Position numbers and translations under genes: made by a program. A stretch of DNA of 19,803 nt, taken from the NCBI RefSeq assembly GCF_009725235.1, contig NZ_WJFC01000241.1, positions 1 through 19,803 on the forward strand. The letters are read 5' to 3'. The stretch comes from Scytonema sp. UIC 10036 (GTDB lineage: Bacteria > Cyanobacteriota > Cyanobacteriia > Cyanobacteriales > Nostocaceae). Positions 6,327 through 14,333 of this stretch are shown here, piece after piece; the stretch's first letter is position 1; the number at the start of each line of letters is the position of its first letter. The notes under the pieces were generated by a model. The model was not told the origin of the DNA. It ran no database searches and was given only the letters and a program-made list of their open reading frames with translations.

Positions 6327-6703
6327 CTTTGCTGTGTTAGCCGCAGCCTGCGATAGCGAATCCAAGTACGACACTGCCTTATCGCCAACACCTTTTTTTC
6401 TTTGCGAGTTAAAACGGGGGCGGCTTTCTAAGTACACAGTATAATCGCACACTAAAATCGGATTTCAAAACTTTTCTCAATTCGCAGTTCTCAAGGATAC
6501 GAGAGCCAAAATGTGAGAAATTCTCAAATACATGAAATGCATAATTAGTCAATGTTTTGGCGTTCCCTTTTCGTGAAATGAGAAATAGTGGGAATTTTCG
6601 CATATGAAAAGTTTTCGCTTCGCAAGTCAAACTATACTTATTTATTAGTATTAATAATTACATTTTAGGAGTTCTCCTTATCCCGTTTTTTCATCGCAAA
6701 GTC
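6327..6703. other. AT-rich intergenic region with TGAGAA/TTCTCA words
   Basis: No recognisable gene. TTCTCA or TGAGAA words recur between 6470 and 6590, including a perfect 13-base palindrome TGAGAA-A-TTCTCA at 6514-6526. A 73-codon minus-strand frame (6409-6630) is open but has no recognisable product. TATAAT at 6440-6445 could be a plus-strand -10 box, but no good -35 pairs with it. The region could hold a promoter or a small RNA; nothing firmer can be said. Confidence 0.4.
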
Positions 6704-6746
6704 TCACTGGGGATATCCCTAGTGACAAAAAAACTGCTTGCTATAA
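6704..6746 (+). promoter_or_regulatory. 22-bp palindrome followed by an extended -10 promoter
   Basis: 6704-6725 is a near-perfect 22-bp palindrome (core GGGATATCCC, arms TCACT/AGTGA; one mismatched pair). Sixteen bases on, TGCTATAAT (6738-6746) is a good extended -10 element, which needs no strong -35. The predicted transcript starts near 6753, just before the zinc-ribbon frame. The palindrome occupies the -35 region and is therefore a likely repressor operator. Confidence 0.5.
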
Positions 6747-6759
6747 TGGGCGCTCCTGA

Positions 6760-6995
6760 ATGGCACAACAAACACCATAAAACTGTGTCCGAACTGTGCC
6801 CCAGATGTGCTGCACCATCCGCAAGGGTTGAAAAATTACTCGCCCGTACTGTGCCCCATCTGTGCCAACTTCACCCAAAATTACACCCCAGCCCGCAAGA
6901 GACGCAGTAGCACCATTTTAAAGTGTACCTACTACGCCTTTTTTTGTAGGTTGAGCGCGAGCGCCAGGTCACGCGAGAGCTGGCACAGTTTTTGA
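6760..6995 (+). pseudogene. zinc-ribbon small protein frame with no intact start (possible frameshift)
   Basis: The frame from 6747 (after a TAA at 6744-6746) to the TGA at 6993-6995 encodes TIKLCPNCAPDVLHHPQGLK, then NYSPVLCPICANFTQNYTPA, with two CxxC pairs 18 residues apart, a clear zinc-ribbon pattern. The only ATG near the expected start (6760) is in another frame (MAQQTP then stop); a one-base gain between 6760 and 6780 would join them as MAQQT...IKLCPNC. So either the gene is frameshifted, it uses a rare start such as the ATA at 6777, or there is a sequencing error. The extended -10 promoter at 6738-6746 points to it. Family and function are not recognised with certainty. Confidence 0.4.
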
Positions 6996-7045
6996 TTTGG
7001 TTTCATTCGTGCTTTTGGGCGAACGTCATCGCCACAGGTTAAGCC

Positions 7046-10000
7046 TCAACCGTGACCCGTTAATAGTTCAAACTCCAAACTAGTAGGCGGAAGAATTTGC
7101 ACCGATGCCACTAACAACTGCCCGACCAGCCGCAACTTAATGCGCCGTGGTGTATGCGCCAAAGCTTGCTTAAACACCGTTTCCCCATAAGTCTCTATTA
7201 CATCCAAGATTGCTGTTTCCACCTCACTTGGGGAACACTGCGATGAGTCAGCCAGTAGGGGTAAATAGCTGTCAGCCAACCACTTTAAATCGGGGTCTTG
7301 GGGCAATTCAAAATTATTACCATCGCTATATAGTGATTCATATAGCAGTAGTAATAATTTTTTGAGGCAAGACCATCCACCCAACTGGCTGGATACTTTG
7401 CTTACTAGCGGTTGGCTAATCTCCCCGATTTTGGCTAAAGCCTGCTGAGTGATTTTCTGTCCTTGGTCAAAGAGCTGCTTGGCTGCTTGCAGGATTGCCC
7501 ATCTAGTTTTTTGTCCGTCGGTTCCGGCGTCGGGAGTTATGCTGAATGCATCAACTTGCTCAATGGTGGCACCCTTGAATGCCTCAATCAGGAAATCGGT
7601 GTCGCAATCGGCACAGAGGTAAAATGTCAGCTGTTCTTCAGCGCGTCTGCTCGCTCTTAGGCGTCCAATCTCCTGTATGATTTCTGCGTTGACCAGCGCT
7701 GTCACATAATCTTGAAATTTGCTGTCATCCCCATCTACGTTGACCGCCCTCCCGGTTTCAACCTGAAATTCAGCTGCCAGCTTACCGATGTTGGCATAGG
7801 GAATGCCAAACGATGCTATGGCAGAGCAATGCTCAAACCTGTTGACACCACGCCCATCCACAAAGTGACCGTACTCTATTCGCTCTGATTTAGTAGCGAT
7901 CGCTTTCCATTCCAGAATTCCTAAATCTGGATGTAGTTCTCCCAGTTTGTTCTTAAGAGCATCGACACGGGCTGTTAGTGTTTCGCTTCTGTCTTTCCCC
8001 AACTTCCCCAGCCCGGTTACGTTTATGATTTTGAGATTGCCGTAATCGGGTGGTGTTTGCTCCACAACCAAAATTGGTTCGTCAATTTTTAGCTTGATTT
8101 TGAGCAATTCGGGGGATAAGGTAGCATCAAGGTAAATGTTTGTTTTGGCAGTATCAGTTAATTCTTTGTGTTTGGGATTGTAGGTGTAGATGAAAAATCT
8201 ACCCCATATACAACGCATACTACCATCACCTTTCCACGCGGACAGAAAATCAGGCAGCCAGTACAAAGGCAGGTCTAAAAATTCCTTCCCTGCAACTCTA
8301 GCACCAAGCTTCTCCAATTCCCTAGAAGCGTAGCGAGCCGCCCCACTTTTCTTTAATTGTTGACCCATCTCAAGCCCGTCTTTCTCCCTCAAGAAATCAA
8401 GATTGGGGAATAGTGCGTCTTTAATCGCTGGTATATTTAAATCAGCAGGAAACTCAGGCAGATAATTTCTGATAACTTCATCATCAAAACCATATCGGGA
8501 CTTGGGCTTTAATTCCTGGCTGAGGAATTGTCGCAACACGTCAAGACCGGGGCGCAACTTCTCGAACTCGATGGGTAATTCCAGCGCAAGATGCCCTATT
8601 GTTTGGTTAAAATCATCCAAAGCCACCTCAACCGATTTTTCAGTGTTGATGAGCGCCCCTGGTTCTTCCCAGATGCGAGCGACGGTGTAAACCTCTTCTT
8701 CCCCTTTGAAAAAAATCGGGGGCGTGCTGTCGGGATGTGCCCGCAAGCGATCGCTATTTTCAATCGCTTCACGCTTCTCAAATCGAAACCCAAAACCCGG
8801 ACCCGACGCAAATTTACATTGATTGCTTAACGGACATCCCTCACAGATCGGACTTTCTCTGCTGTCTTCAATCCCAACATCGACAAAATTTTTTTCGCGG
8901 AAAGCGTTAAACAAGTATTCGCGATGACAATTGCCCTCAGTGTCGGGAGCTTCCCCCGGTCTCGGTCTGACTCGGTAAGGTTGTCCTGACGGAGTTTGTC
9001 GGGTCGGGTCAATTGCCAACCCGTTGTTTCTAGCTGGGAGGTCGGTAAAGTTTTCCTCTACTGACGCGACGCTGGGGTTACGGTGGTTTAAATCCTGGTA
9101 AATTAGTTTTTCTACACCCAAATCTTTGGGATTGAGGTTGCCAGCTAAATGGCTTTTACCCAATCCTGGGTGTGAATTGTCCAAGATGTGTTTCCAGCCC
9201 TTTAAACTTGCTTCCTGCCACATCTGCTTTTGATGTTCGCTGCTGCATTGGATTTTGGGAGAACCCATTGCTAAATACTCTTCAGCAGTGGGAAGTTGAC
9301 CGGGAACATAGGTAACTGTGGACGTTGATTCTTTTGGTACTTTGCGTTTAACCTTGGGTGGTACATATTGAGGAGTTGCGATCGCGTGCGTGATAAGTTT
9401 CTTTATTTTTTCAAAGTCCGATTGCGCTCGCTCGATTAACTGCCGTTCTCGCTCTTGCGCTACGTACTGGGTGTACAGGATTGAATCTGGTTCCCGTTCT
9501 TGGTAAACAATCGCCTTTGGTTCTGGGAACCTAAAACCATACTGCTTGGCAATGTGAAACAGCGTACCGATTGAGATTCCACCGCGCCGGAAGCTTTTGA
9601 TTTTCTGGTGAATGTTCCAAGTAGTCCCTCTAATAGAAGGTGACCAGTTCTCAGCGTAAGCAGCTGCTTCTGTTGCGCCGTAATGGTTCACCAGTGCCAT
9701 CAGTACTTGAAGGCATTCTTCATAGTTACCACTGCCTGGGGTACGGGGGGGAATGAAGGACAATGCTTGTTGAACGAGCTGGTCAATGTCCCAACTTTCA
9801 GCCTCACTCAGTTCTTTGATCTGTTGGCGACGTGCGGCAATTTCCTCAACCTTACGTTGATATTCAGCCCGCTCAATTGCTGCCGCTTCTCTTGCCTGCT
9901 GTACCCACTCATTTGGAAGCACAGCATGAGGATTGATTAAGGGGAACTCAGCTTTGGTGTTGCCATAAAACACACGGCTGGCATCTTTACACGCGGGGTC

Positions 10001-10513
10001 GTGTGGTAGATGCTGCATTAAAAATCGAGTGCAAGCCTCAACCGTATCCGCGCCTTCCAGATATTCGGGCAGAACAAAAACTAATCTGAATTTATGCCAG
10101 TCAGGTTTATGGCTCGCTGTCGTGTAAATTAAGGCGCAGTGTTGGCGGATGAAAGGGTCGGTAAGCGCTTCCTCAATTGTTAACTGGTGCTTGTAGATTT
10201 TGATGGATTTACCGTCAACACCTTTTACCGGTTGCCCTAATTCATCTCTTAGTACATCCGAGTTATCAATGTCAAGCAGAATAACTTGGGAGCCAAGGAC
10301 ATTAGCCTTACTTCTCCACTTTCCACCCAACAAACCAGCACACAACGCATGACCCGCTTTAACGTGTCGGGCAACATCATGTATTGTGCCTTCCTTATCT
10401 TGATATTGGCTTGCAAGTAATTTAAAATCCCAGTCCTTATCCAAGCCCGCGCTGTTAACTGCAAACCGGAATCTAATCGACGCTCCCGATTGAGAGGACA
10501 ATAGTGCTACCAT
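7046..10513 (-). CDS. large plasmid replication protein: primase-like domain plus Fe-S-type helicase (CyRepA1-like)
   Basis: The 1155-residue product carries, in order: a primase/polymerase-type region with the acidic motif ILLDIDNSD (78-86) and HKFRLVFVLP (140-149); a helical linker; a P-loop-like HPGLGKSH (448-455); four cysteines, Cys529, Cys557, Cys560 and Cys566 (ICEGCPLSNQC), placed as in Fe-S helicases of the XPD/DinG type; a YLDATLS helicase motif (795-800); a QEIGRLRASRR motif VI (947-957); and a C-terminal winged-helix-like segment (1021-1057, ITQQALAKIGEISQPLV). This mix of priming and unwinding domains fits the large replication initiators of cyanobacterial plasmids called CyRepA. 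The name is from memory, not a search. The start has GGGAGG five bases upstream. It is co-transcribed with the Cys-rich gene 47 bases upstream. HIP1 sites occur throughout. It is the best candidate for starting plasmid replication. Confidence 0.85.
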   Translation of the reverse strand: MVALLSSQSGASIRFRFAVNSAGLDKDWDFKLLASQYQDKEGTIHDVARHVKAGHALCAGLLGGKWRSKANVLGSQVILLDIDNSDVLRDELGQPVKGVDGKSIKIYKHQLTIEEALTDPFIRQHCALIYTTASHKPDWHKFRLVFVLPEYLEGADTVEACTRFLMQHLPHDPACKDASRVFYGNTKAEFPLINPHAVLPNEWVQQAREAAAIERAEYQRKVEEIAARRQQIKELSEAESWDIDQLVQQALSFIPPRTPGSGNYEECLQVLMALVNHYGATEAAAYAENWSPSIRGTTWNIHQKIKSFRRGGISIGTLFHIAKQYGFRFPEPKAIVYQEREPDSILYTQYVAQERERQLIERAQSDFEKIKKLITHAIATPQYVPPKVKRKVPKESTSTVTYVPGQLPTAEEYLAMGSPKIQCSSEHQKQMWQEASLKGWKHILDNSHPGLGKSHLAGNLNPKDLGVEKLIYQDLNHRNPSVASVEENFTDLPARNNGLAIDPTRQTPSGQPYRVRPRPGEAPDTEGNCHREYLFNAFREKNFVDVGIEDSRESPICEGCPLSNQCKFASGPGFGFRFEKREAIENSDRLRAHPDSTPPIFFKGEEEVYTVARIWEEPGALINTEKSVEVALDDFNQTIGHLALELPIEFEKLRPGLDVLRQFLSQELKPKSRYGFDDEVIRNYLPEFPADLNIPAIKDALFPNLDFLREKDGLEMGQQLKKSGAARYASRELEKLGARVAGKEFLDLPLYWLPDFLSAWKGDGSMRCIWGRFFIYTYNPKHKELTDTAKTNIYLDATLSPELLKIKLKIDEPILVVEQTPPDYGNLKIINVTGLGKLGKDRSETLTARVDALKNKLGELHPDLGILEWKAIATKSERIEYGHFVDGRGVNRFEHCSAIASFGIPYANIGKLAAEFQVETGRAVNVDGDDSKFQDYVTALVNAEIIQEIGRLRASRRAEEQLTFYLCADCDTDFLIEAFKGATIEQVDAFSITPDAGTDGQKTRWAILQAAKQLFDQGQKITQQALAKIGEISQPLVSKVSSQLGGWSCLKKLLLLLYESLYSDGNNFELPQDPDLKWLADSYLPLLADSSQCSPSEVETAILDVIETYGETVFKQALAHTPRRIKLRLVGQLLVASVQILPPTSLEFELLTGHG

Positions 10514-10560
10514 AGCGCCCTCCCTACTCGAACGAGCGCAAACTTTGAGGAGAGTTCATA

Positions 10561-10902
10561 TCAACGTCCCCCCTTGAGTGCAAAAATTGACTGCAACTTT
10601 TCCAGCTGTTTGGGGGAAAGTTTACGCTGATTCTGAATGCCCAAGAGAAAATTTTTCTCCCAACTCGTAAGCGATGACGACTCCAACAACTGCGCGAGCG
10701 CTCGCTGAAGTTGCTCGCGCTTCTCCCTGTTCGCGGACTTTTCTGTCCATCCTCGGAAGCGATCGCACTCCGCACAGCGATAGCAGCCGAAGTGTGGGGA
10801 AGGTGGCTGTAGGTGAATGAAGTTTACGCGATCGCATCCGCAAGCCGTACAAGTTTTGTGGGGACTAGGGTGCGAGCTTGGACAATGGTACAATCGACTC
10901 AT
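10561..10902 (-). CDS. Cys-rich zinc-finger-like protein upstream of rep
   Basis: I chose the ATG at 10900-10902 because a strong AGGAG lies seven bases upstream; an upstream in-frame ATG at 10941 would add 13 residues without such a site. The 113-residue product has Cys7, Cys18, Cys21, Cys23, Cys40, Cys43 and Cys46 (CTACGC...GCYRCAECDRFRGW), consistent with one or two zinc sites, and a C-terminal helical segment EKNFLLGIQNQRKLSPKQLE, a pattern I associate with cyanobacterial replication-related proteins (recollection, not a search). It probably shares an mRNA with the replication gene and may be an accessory replication or DNA-binding factor. Confidence 0.75.
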   Translation of the reverse strand: MSRLYHCPSSHPSPHKTCTACGCDRVNFIHLQPPSPHFGCYRCAECDRFRGWTEKSANREKREQLQRALAQLLESSSLTSWEKNFLLGIQNQRKLSPKQLEKLQSIFALKGGR

Positions 10903-10938
10903 TGAGTGACTCCTAAGTCTATAAAAAGGACTCGGAGA

Positions 10939-11084
10939 CAACTCAGCTAATTAAAAAGTTTTCTGCCGGAAGTGGAAAGTTAGCAACGAATCAGCTCAAA
11001 ATAAAGTTAACTTTTAGTCTTTTCCCAATACGCGGGTATTGGGTTGGTGGGAGCTGATTCGGCGGCTGAAAAGTAGCTGAGTTG
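10939..11084. promoter_or_regulatory. nested inverted repeats upstream of the rep operon (structured leader or origin)
   Basis: Concentric arms lie around one centre: CAACTCAGCTA 10939-10949 / TAGCTGAGTTG 11074-11084 (11 bp perfect); 10958-10969 / 11062-11073 (9 of 12); CGAATCAGCTC 10987-10997 / GAGCTGATTCG 11051-11061 (11 bp perfect); CCCAATAC 11024-11031 / GTATTGGG 11036-11043 (8 bp, loop GCGG). A separate palindrome AAAGTTAACTTT is at 11003-11014. This would fold into a long branched stem on either strand. It lies 37 bases before the rep operon's first start codon, so it is either an mRNA leader controlling rep expression or part of the origin. Confidence 0.8.
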
Positions 11085-11101
11085 CCCCTCTTTTTTTTTG
11101 C

Positions 11102-11146
11102 AAAAACAAAGCCGCAAGCTACGGGGATGCTTCGCTTGCGGCTTTG
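11102..11146 (-). terminator. rho-independent terminator of the small RHH gene
   Basis: Perfect 13-bp stem CAAAGCCGCAAGC (11107-11119) / GCTTGCGGCTTTG (11134-11146). Read on the minus strand it is followed by TTTTT (11102-11106) and a further T-poor/A-rich stretch. The stop codon of the RHH gene lies at the edge of the loop. Confidence 0.85.
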
Positions 11147-11325
11147 TACTTTTTCAGAAAGCAGACCACCAGTTCTCGGACTAAATCGCTCTTACTGCGA
11201 TTCTGCTCGGTGGCAATCGCGTTCAGTTTTGCCCAATCGTGTTGATTGAGTTTCGTTTGCACGTCCCACCTGAGAGATTTGCTACACGGTCGGGACAGGT
11301 GATGCTGCCTGTTGTAAAGAGCCAT
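11119..11325 (-). CDS. small ribbon-helix-helix DNA-binding protein, 68 residues
   Basis: The sequence RWDVQTKLNQHDWAKLNAIA followed by TEQNRSKSDLVRELVVCFLKKY matches the ribbon-helix-helix (CopG/Arc) pattern: a beta-strand ending at a basic stretch, helix, turn with S-K-S-D, second helix. Such proteins often repress plasmid replication or toxin-antitoxin operons. The start ATG has AGAGGG seven bases upstream. It lies just upstream, in transcription order, of the nested repeats and rep operon with its own terminator between. That position is typical of a copy-number repressor, though the target is not shown. A dyad at 11438-11456 lies about 115 bases upstream of its start. Confidence 0.75.
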   Translation of the reverse strand: MALYNRQHHLSRPCSKSLRWDVQTKLNQHDWAKLNAIATEQNRSKSDLVRELVVCFLKKYKAASEASP

Positions 11326-11726
11326 GGTGATACCCTCTTGATTTTTTTTGAGTTGGGATGCCGGATGAAAGTGCTATAGCTCATGCCAGTTCATCGTTTC
11401 AGGATTACTCGAATTCTAGGCTTAAGCATGCTAGAGGTAAATATGTAACATATTTATCCAGGGAACCAAAGAAAGTCTTTAACATCTCTGCATACGGGCT
11501 TTTCAGAAAATTAATGCGTATTTAACTTCTCCTAAAAAATTAATAAAAATTAACAATTTGGAGGGATGTAGGCGTAAATTTCCTCATTTGGGAGGCATTT
11601 GAGCAGTTTTTAAGTGCGCTCGCCACATCCCAGAAAACCCCTAAGACGGCGACTACCTCTATACCCCATTTCCTAAAAGTGTGGTAGCTGCTCGCGGATG
11701 TAAAGGCACCGATCGCGATCGCGTTT
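11326..11726. other. AT-rich intergenic region with a perfect 8-bp dyad
   Basis: TAAATATG (11438-11445) and CATATTTA (11449-11456) form a perfect dyad around TAA, a good operator candidate upstream of the 68-residue RHH gene. The rest is AT-rich (for example 11530-11560) and could be a replication-unwinding region. A 66-codon minus-strand frame (11540-11740) overlaps the end of the upstream gene by 14 bases, but its product resembles nothing I know. Overlapping HIP1 octamers occur near 11712. Confidence 0.45.
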
Positions 11727-11966
11727 TTACTTTCCCGCATCCAAAATTTTGGCTAGTTCATCCACGCGGAAATGAGATAATGCATCCGCCAGTTCAACAA
11801 ACCGCTGATAGTGAGATTCGGCATAATCATCTGGCGTTAGTCCCAGCACTTCGCAAAACTTGAAGTAATCGCCCCGCCATTGGAAGTTCTCAAGCTGGCT
11901 TGAAAACTTTTCAGCGACTTCCTGCGATTCGGGGGACGGGGCATCATTGGGAGTTGGCTCGGTCAT
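11727..11966 (-). CDS. 79-residue protein downstream of Uma2
   Basis: The product MTEPTPNDAPSPESQEVAEK continues FSSQLENFQWRGDYFKFCEV, then a helical acidic C-terminus with VELADALSHFRVDELAKILD. It is small and acidic, and I do not recognise it. The start has AAGG six bases upstream and lies 12 bases after the Uma2 stop, so it is the third gene of an RHH-Uma2-unknown operon. An immunity, adaptor or antitoxin-like partner role is possible but not shown. Confidence 0.7.
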   Translation of the reverse strand: MTEPTPNDAPSPESQEVAEKFSSQLENFQWRGDYFKFCEVLGLTPDDYAESHYQRFVELADALSHFRVDELAKILDAGK

Positions 11967-11978
11967 GATTCGCCTTCT

Positions 11979-12548
11979 TTATCTCGCAGTCAGAATTTGT
12001 TCAGCCGTCACCACCAATTCAGGAAAGAGCCGAGAAACAATCTGCTGTGTTCCGGTAAAAACGGTTGACTCATAACGACCATTGATTAAGAGACATACCG
12101 TCACGCTTGTTTTCATGGGGTCAACAATCCAGTACTCAGGGATGCCCTTGTTAGCGTATTCGGGGGGTTTTTCCTCGTAATCCCGTTTTATTGAACTAGG
12201 ACTCACTATCTCAACTGCCAGTCGTGCGGGAACTCGAAAAATAGCAGTTCGATCCATTAGCTCCGATACTTGCTCCTCTGTTACCACACAAACATCGGGC
12301 AACCTGGAGCTATCAACCTCAGTTTGTACCCCCGCTTCTCTCAAAGTGACCAATGCTAATTTCAATCGATTGATTTCAGCATCTAAAATCCGTTCAATTA
12401 ACTTGGCAATCAACAAATGCCTAACAGTGGGGGGTGTCATTAAAAGCAACCTCCCACGCACCAACTCATAGCGGTTGTTAGTTCCGTCATCGTAAGCTAG
12501 GTACTCCTCAAATTTGAAAAGACGTTCTACAGGTGATGCAATAGTCAT
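11979..12548 (-). CDS. Uma2-family (DUF820) PD-(D/E)xK putative endonuclease
   Basis: The 189-residue protein has the full Uma2 pattern: N-terminal FKFEEYLAYDD and YELVRGRLLLMTPP (27-40), Asp85 in RLPDVCVV, Glu113 in LAVEIVSPSS, Lys127, Tyr131 and NKGIPEYWIVDP (133-144). These are the restriction-endonuclease-like active-site residues. The family is greatly expanded in cyanobacteria, often without known function, and is predicted to cut DNA. Its start overlaps the stop of the upstream RHH gene by four bases (ATGA), so the two are translationally coupled. An RHH partner suggests tight self-repression. Confidence 0.9.
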   Translation of the reverse strand: MTIASPVERLFKFEEYLAYDDGTNNRYELVRGRLLLMTPPTVRHLLIAKLIERILDAEINRLKLALVTLREAGVQTEVDSSRLPDVCVVTEEQVSELMDRTAIFRVPARLAVEIVSPSSIKRDYEEKPPEYANKGIPEYWIVDPMKTSVTVCLLINGRYESTVFTGTQQIVSRLFPELVVTAEQILTAR

Positions 12549-12733
12549 GCTGCTCCTTTGCTTTTCTTCAGCTTGGGTGTAGGTTGCTCGTTCTCGTTTA
12601 GATACTCCTCTATAAACTCCACTAGAACTTCATTCATACTTTTTTTGTGTAACGCGCAAGCCGATTTAAACCGCGCCCTCACGTCTTCACTCAAGTAAAT
12701 TGATACTCTCACGGGTTTTTCTTCTTCAGCCAA
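12545..12733 (-). CDS. ribbon-helix-helix regulator coupled to Uma2
   Basis: The 62-residue product reads VRVSIYLSEDVRARFKSACA then LHKKSMNEVLVEFIEEYLNE: a beta-strand, helix, turn with K-S-M-N, and second helix, which is the RHH (CopG/ParG-type) fold, followed by a charged tail ending KKSKGAA. It starts with TTG (12731-12733), with GGAG about nine bases upstream. No usable in-frame ATG precedes the RHH core. It ends overlapping the Uma2 start. It is divergent from the ParM/ParR genes and faces a region with repeated GAGTTA words (12754-12861), which it probably binds. It may regulate its own operon and possibly partition. Confidence 0.8.
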   Translation of the reverse strand: MAEEEKPVRVSIYLSEDVRARFKSACALHKKSMNEVLVEFIEEYLNENEQPTPKLKKSKGAA

Positions 12734-12753
12734 GTGTTAAAACTCCATAGCGC

Positions 12754-12861
12754 TTTAACTCTAGATTGGCACTTCTAGAGACAAAAGGCTACAGAGATAA
12801 AGAGTTATAGAGTTATAGTAACTTGTTGTTTTAACTCTATAGTGTTATCCTACCACTATAA
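12754..12861. promoter_or_regulatory. GAGTTATAG repeat cluster between the RHH-Uma2 and parM-like genes
   Basis: AGAGTTATAG occurs twice with an 8-bp offset (12801-12810 and 12809-12818). Inverted forms TTTAACTCTAGA (12754-12765) and TTAACTCTATAG (12831-12842) flank them, and a weaker CACTATAACC lies near 12854. This divergent region is the natural place for an RHH operator and for the centromere of the ParM/ParR system. Which protein binds is not determined by sequence. Confidence 0.6.
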
Positions 12862-12987
12862 CCGCAAAACAGACATAAACCAACATGAGACGCATACAAG
12901 CGGACTCAATAGGGATTCATTTACTTTTTCAACTTAGAACCAACTAAAACGCTGATTTTGTAAGGACTTCACCCAAAATTTGCTCCT

Positions 12988-14025
12988 ATGACTAACGTAT
13001 TTCTGAAGCCGTCCCACGGCTACGACTATTCGCCAGCTCACGCACACCTTTATCCGCAAATTGGACAAGTCAGAACGAGAATTGTCTTTGACGGGGGAAA
13101 CCGATTTGTGAAGTGGGTTGACCCTCACAACCAAGTGCAATGCATCCCCTCGTGTGTCAAAGAAGTCACTGAATACCAATGGAGACGACTCAAGCCAGAC
13201 CATCAAACCGTGTTGGTGGAACTGGAAGGGAAGCGCTATGTCATCGGCAAACTTGCACAGGAGTTGGGGGGCGAGCCGACTTTCCAGAAGGACAAATGCG
13301 AGTTGGCAGAAATTTTGGTGCTGGCAGTGATCGAACCCAACCCAGGATTTGACCACGTGCGAATTGAGCAATTAGCGATCGCACTGCCCAACACTCTAAA
13401 TGATGAAGATGTTGCCGCTGTGTCTAGAATTGCCAATCATCCGCTAACAAAAGAATTCACTCGCAACGGTCAAGCCATCACTTACACCGTGGGTGAAGTT
13501 GTGCCGATTGATGAAACTTACCCTGCTTTTGTCTACGCACAGCAACAAGGTTTTTACCAGTTCCCAGATGCCAAAAACGCAGTTTGGGACATCGGTGGAG
13601 GCACTGCGATCGCTCGCCTCTACACTGCGAATGGAAGCATGATTCAAACAGCAGAAGTTATCCTTCCAGGGACAAAACATTTAGCCCAACAGATAGCCGC
13701 AGAACTCAAAGAAGTATTCAACCTCGATTACTCACCAAGTCTGGTAGACATCATGGATGCAATACAACGCCATGACTATTTGTACGGAATTGACAAGCTA
13801 GATTTTTGGGCGATATATGACCGCTGTGCTTCTCAATGGGTAGAGTCTGCCCGTGCTGAAATTCGCTCGAAGTGGGTTGACCATCTAGCACAGTTGGGAC
13901 ACGTTCTTGTCGTTGGTGGGAGTGCTTCACTTGCTCAACCAATCTGCGAGGCAACCGGTGACAGATTCTTTATTCCCGACAACCCGCAACTCTTCAACAT
14001 CATTGCAATGGCACACATGGAGTAA
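12988..14025 (+). CDS. actin-like plasmid segregation ATPase (ParM/StbA-like)
   Basis: The 345-residue protein shows actin-fold nucleotide motifs: phosphate-1 IVFDGGNRFVKWV (32-44), phosphate-2 VWDIGGGTAIARL (199-211) and an adenosine motif HVLVVGGSASL (305-315), in correct order and spacing. ParM-type proteins form ATP-driven filaments that push plasmid copies apart when capped by a ParR-centromere complex. A small gene of suitable type follows seven bases downstream. The start at 12988 gives the full protein, but its ribosome site is weak. HIP1 sites and codon use match the rest of the plasmid. It heads the long plus-strand gene series. Confidence 0.88.
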   Translation: MTNVFLKPSHGYDYSPAHAHLYPQIGQVRTRIVFDGGNRFVKWVDPHNQVQCIPSCVKEVTEYQWRRLKPDHQTVLVELEGKRYVIGKLAQELGGEPTFQKDKCELAEILVLAVIEPNPGFDHVRIEQLAIALPNTLNDEDVAAVSRIANHPLTKEFTRNGQAITYTVGEVVPIDETYPAFVYAQQQGFYQFPDAKNAVWDIGGGTAIARLYTANGSMIQTAEVILPGTKHLAQQIAAELKEVFNLDYSPSLVDIMDAIQRHDYLYGIDKLDFWAIYDRCASQWVESARAEIRSKWVDHLAQLGHVLVVGGSASLAQPICEATGDRFFIPDNPQLFNIIAMAHME

Positions 14026-14032
14026 TTGACAC

Positions 14033-14305
14033 ATGGCACAGACACGAATTGTATTAGACCCCAAGTACAAACCGAAGGCTGAGGCAATTTTAGAACAGAC
14101 CGGAATCAGCACACTCTCACAGCTGTTTACCTTACTGCTAGTGAACTATGGCGACAATCTGGTAAACGCTCTCAAGCCGCAAGCAATGACAATGCAAGCA
14201 CCCCTTGCACCAGTACCCACCACTCAGCAGTTACCCAACGAGTTACCTAAAATTCAACCAAGGCAACCAGCGCAAGTAAGACAATTCGCACCAATGTCAT
14301 TATGA
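14033..14305 (+). CDS. ParR-like segregation adaptor, 90 residues
   Basis: The N-terminus TRIVLDPKYKPKAEAILEQT followed by GISTLSQLFTLLLVNYGDNL looks like a ribbon-helix-helix strand-helix-helix unit, followed by a Gln/Pro-rich flexible tail (QQLPNELPKIQPRQPAQVRQ). It lies seven bases after the ParM-like gene in the same direction, the classic parM-parR order. ParR binds repeated sequences to form the centromere and contacts ParM through its C-terminus. Its own coding tail contains two GTTAC words (near 14229 and 14241). The function is inferred from fold and position. Confidence 0.72.
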   Translation: MAQTRIVLDPKYKPKAEAILEQTGISTLSQLFTLLLVNYGDNLVNALKPQAMTMQAPLAPVPTTQQLPNELPKIQPRQPAQVRQFAPMSL

Positions 14306-14333
14306 CCAACACCGTAGAGAGGATTATTTTACA

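Noticed and set aside
6409..6630. 73-codon minus-strand frame in the AT-rich region
   Set aside because: No recognisable product, and the region is dominated by TGAGAA/TTCTCA words that look regulatory.
11540..11740. 66-codon minus-strand frame downstream of the 79-residue gene
   Set aside because: Overlaps the previous gene, starts within a HIP1-rich stretch, no recognisable product and no good ribosome site; kept only as part of the intergenic note.
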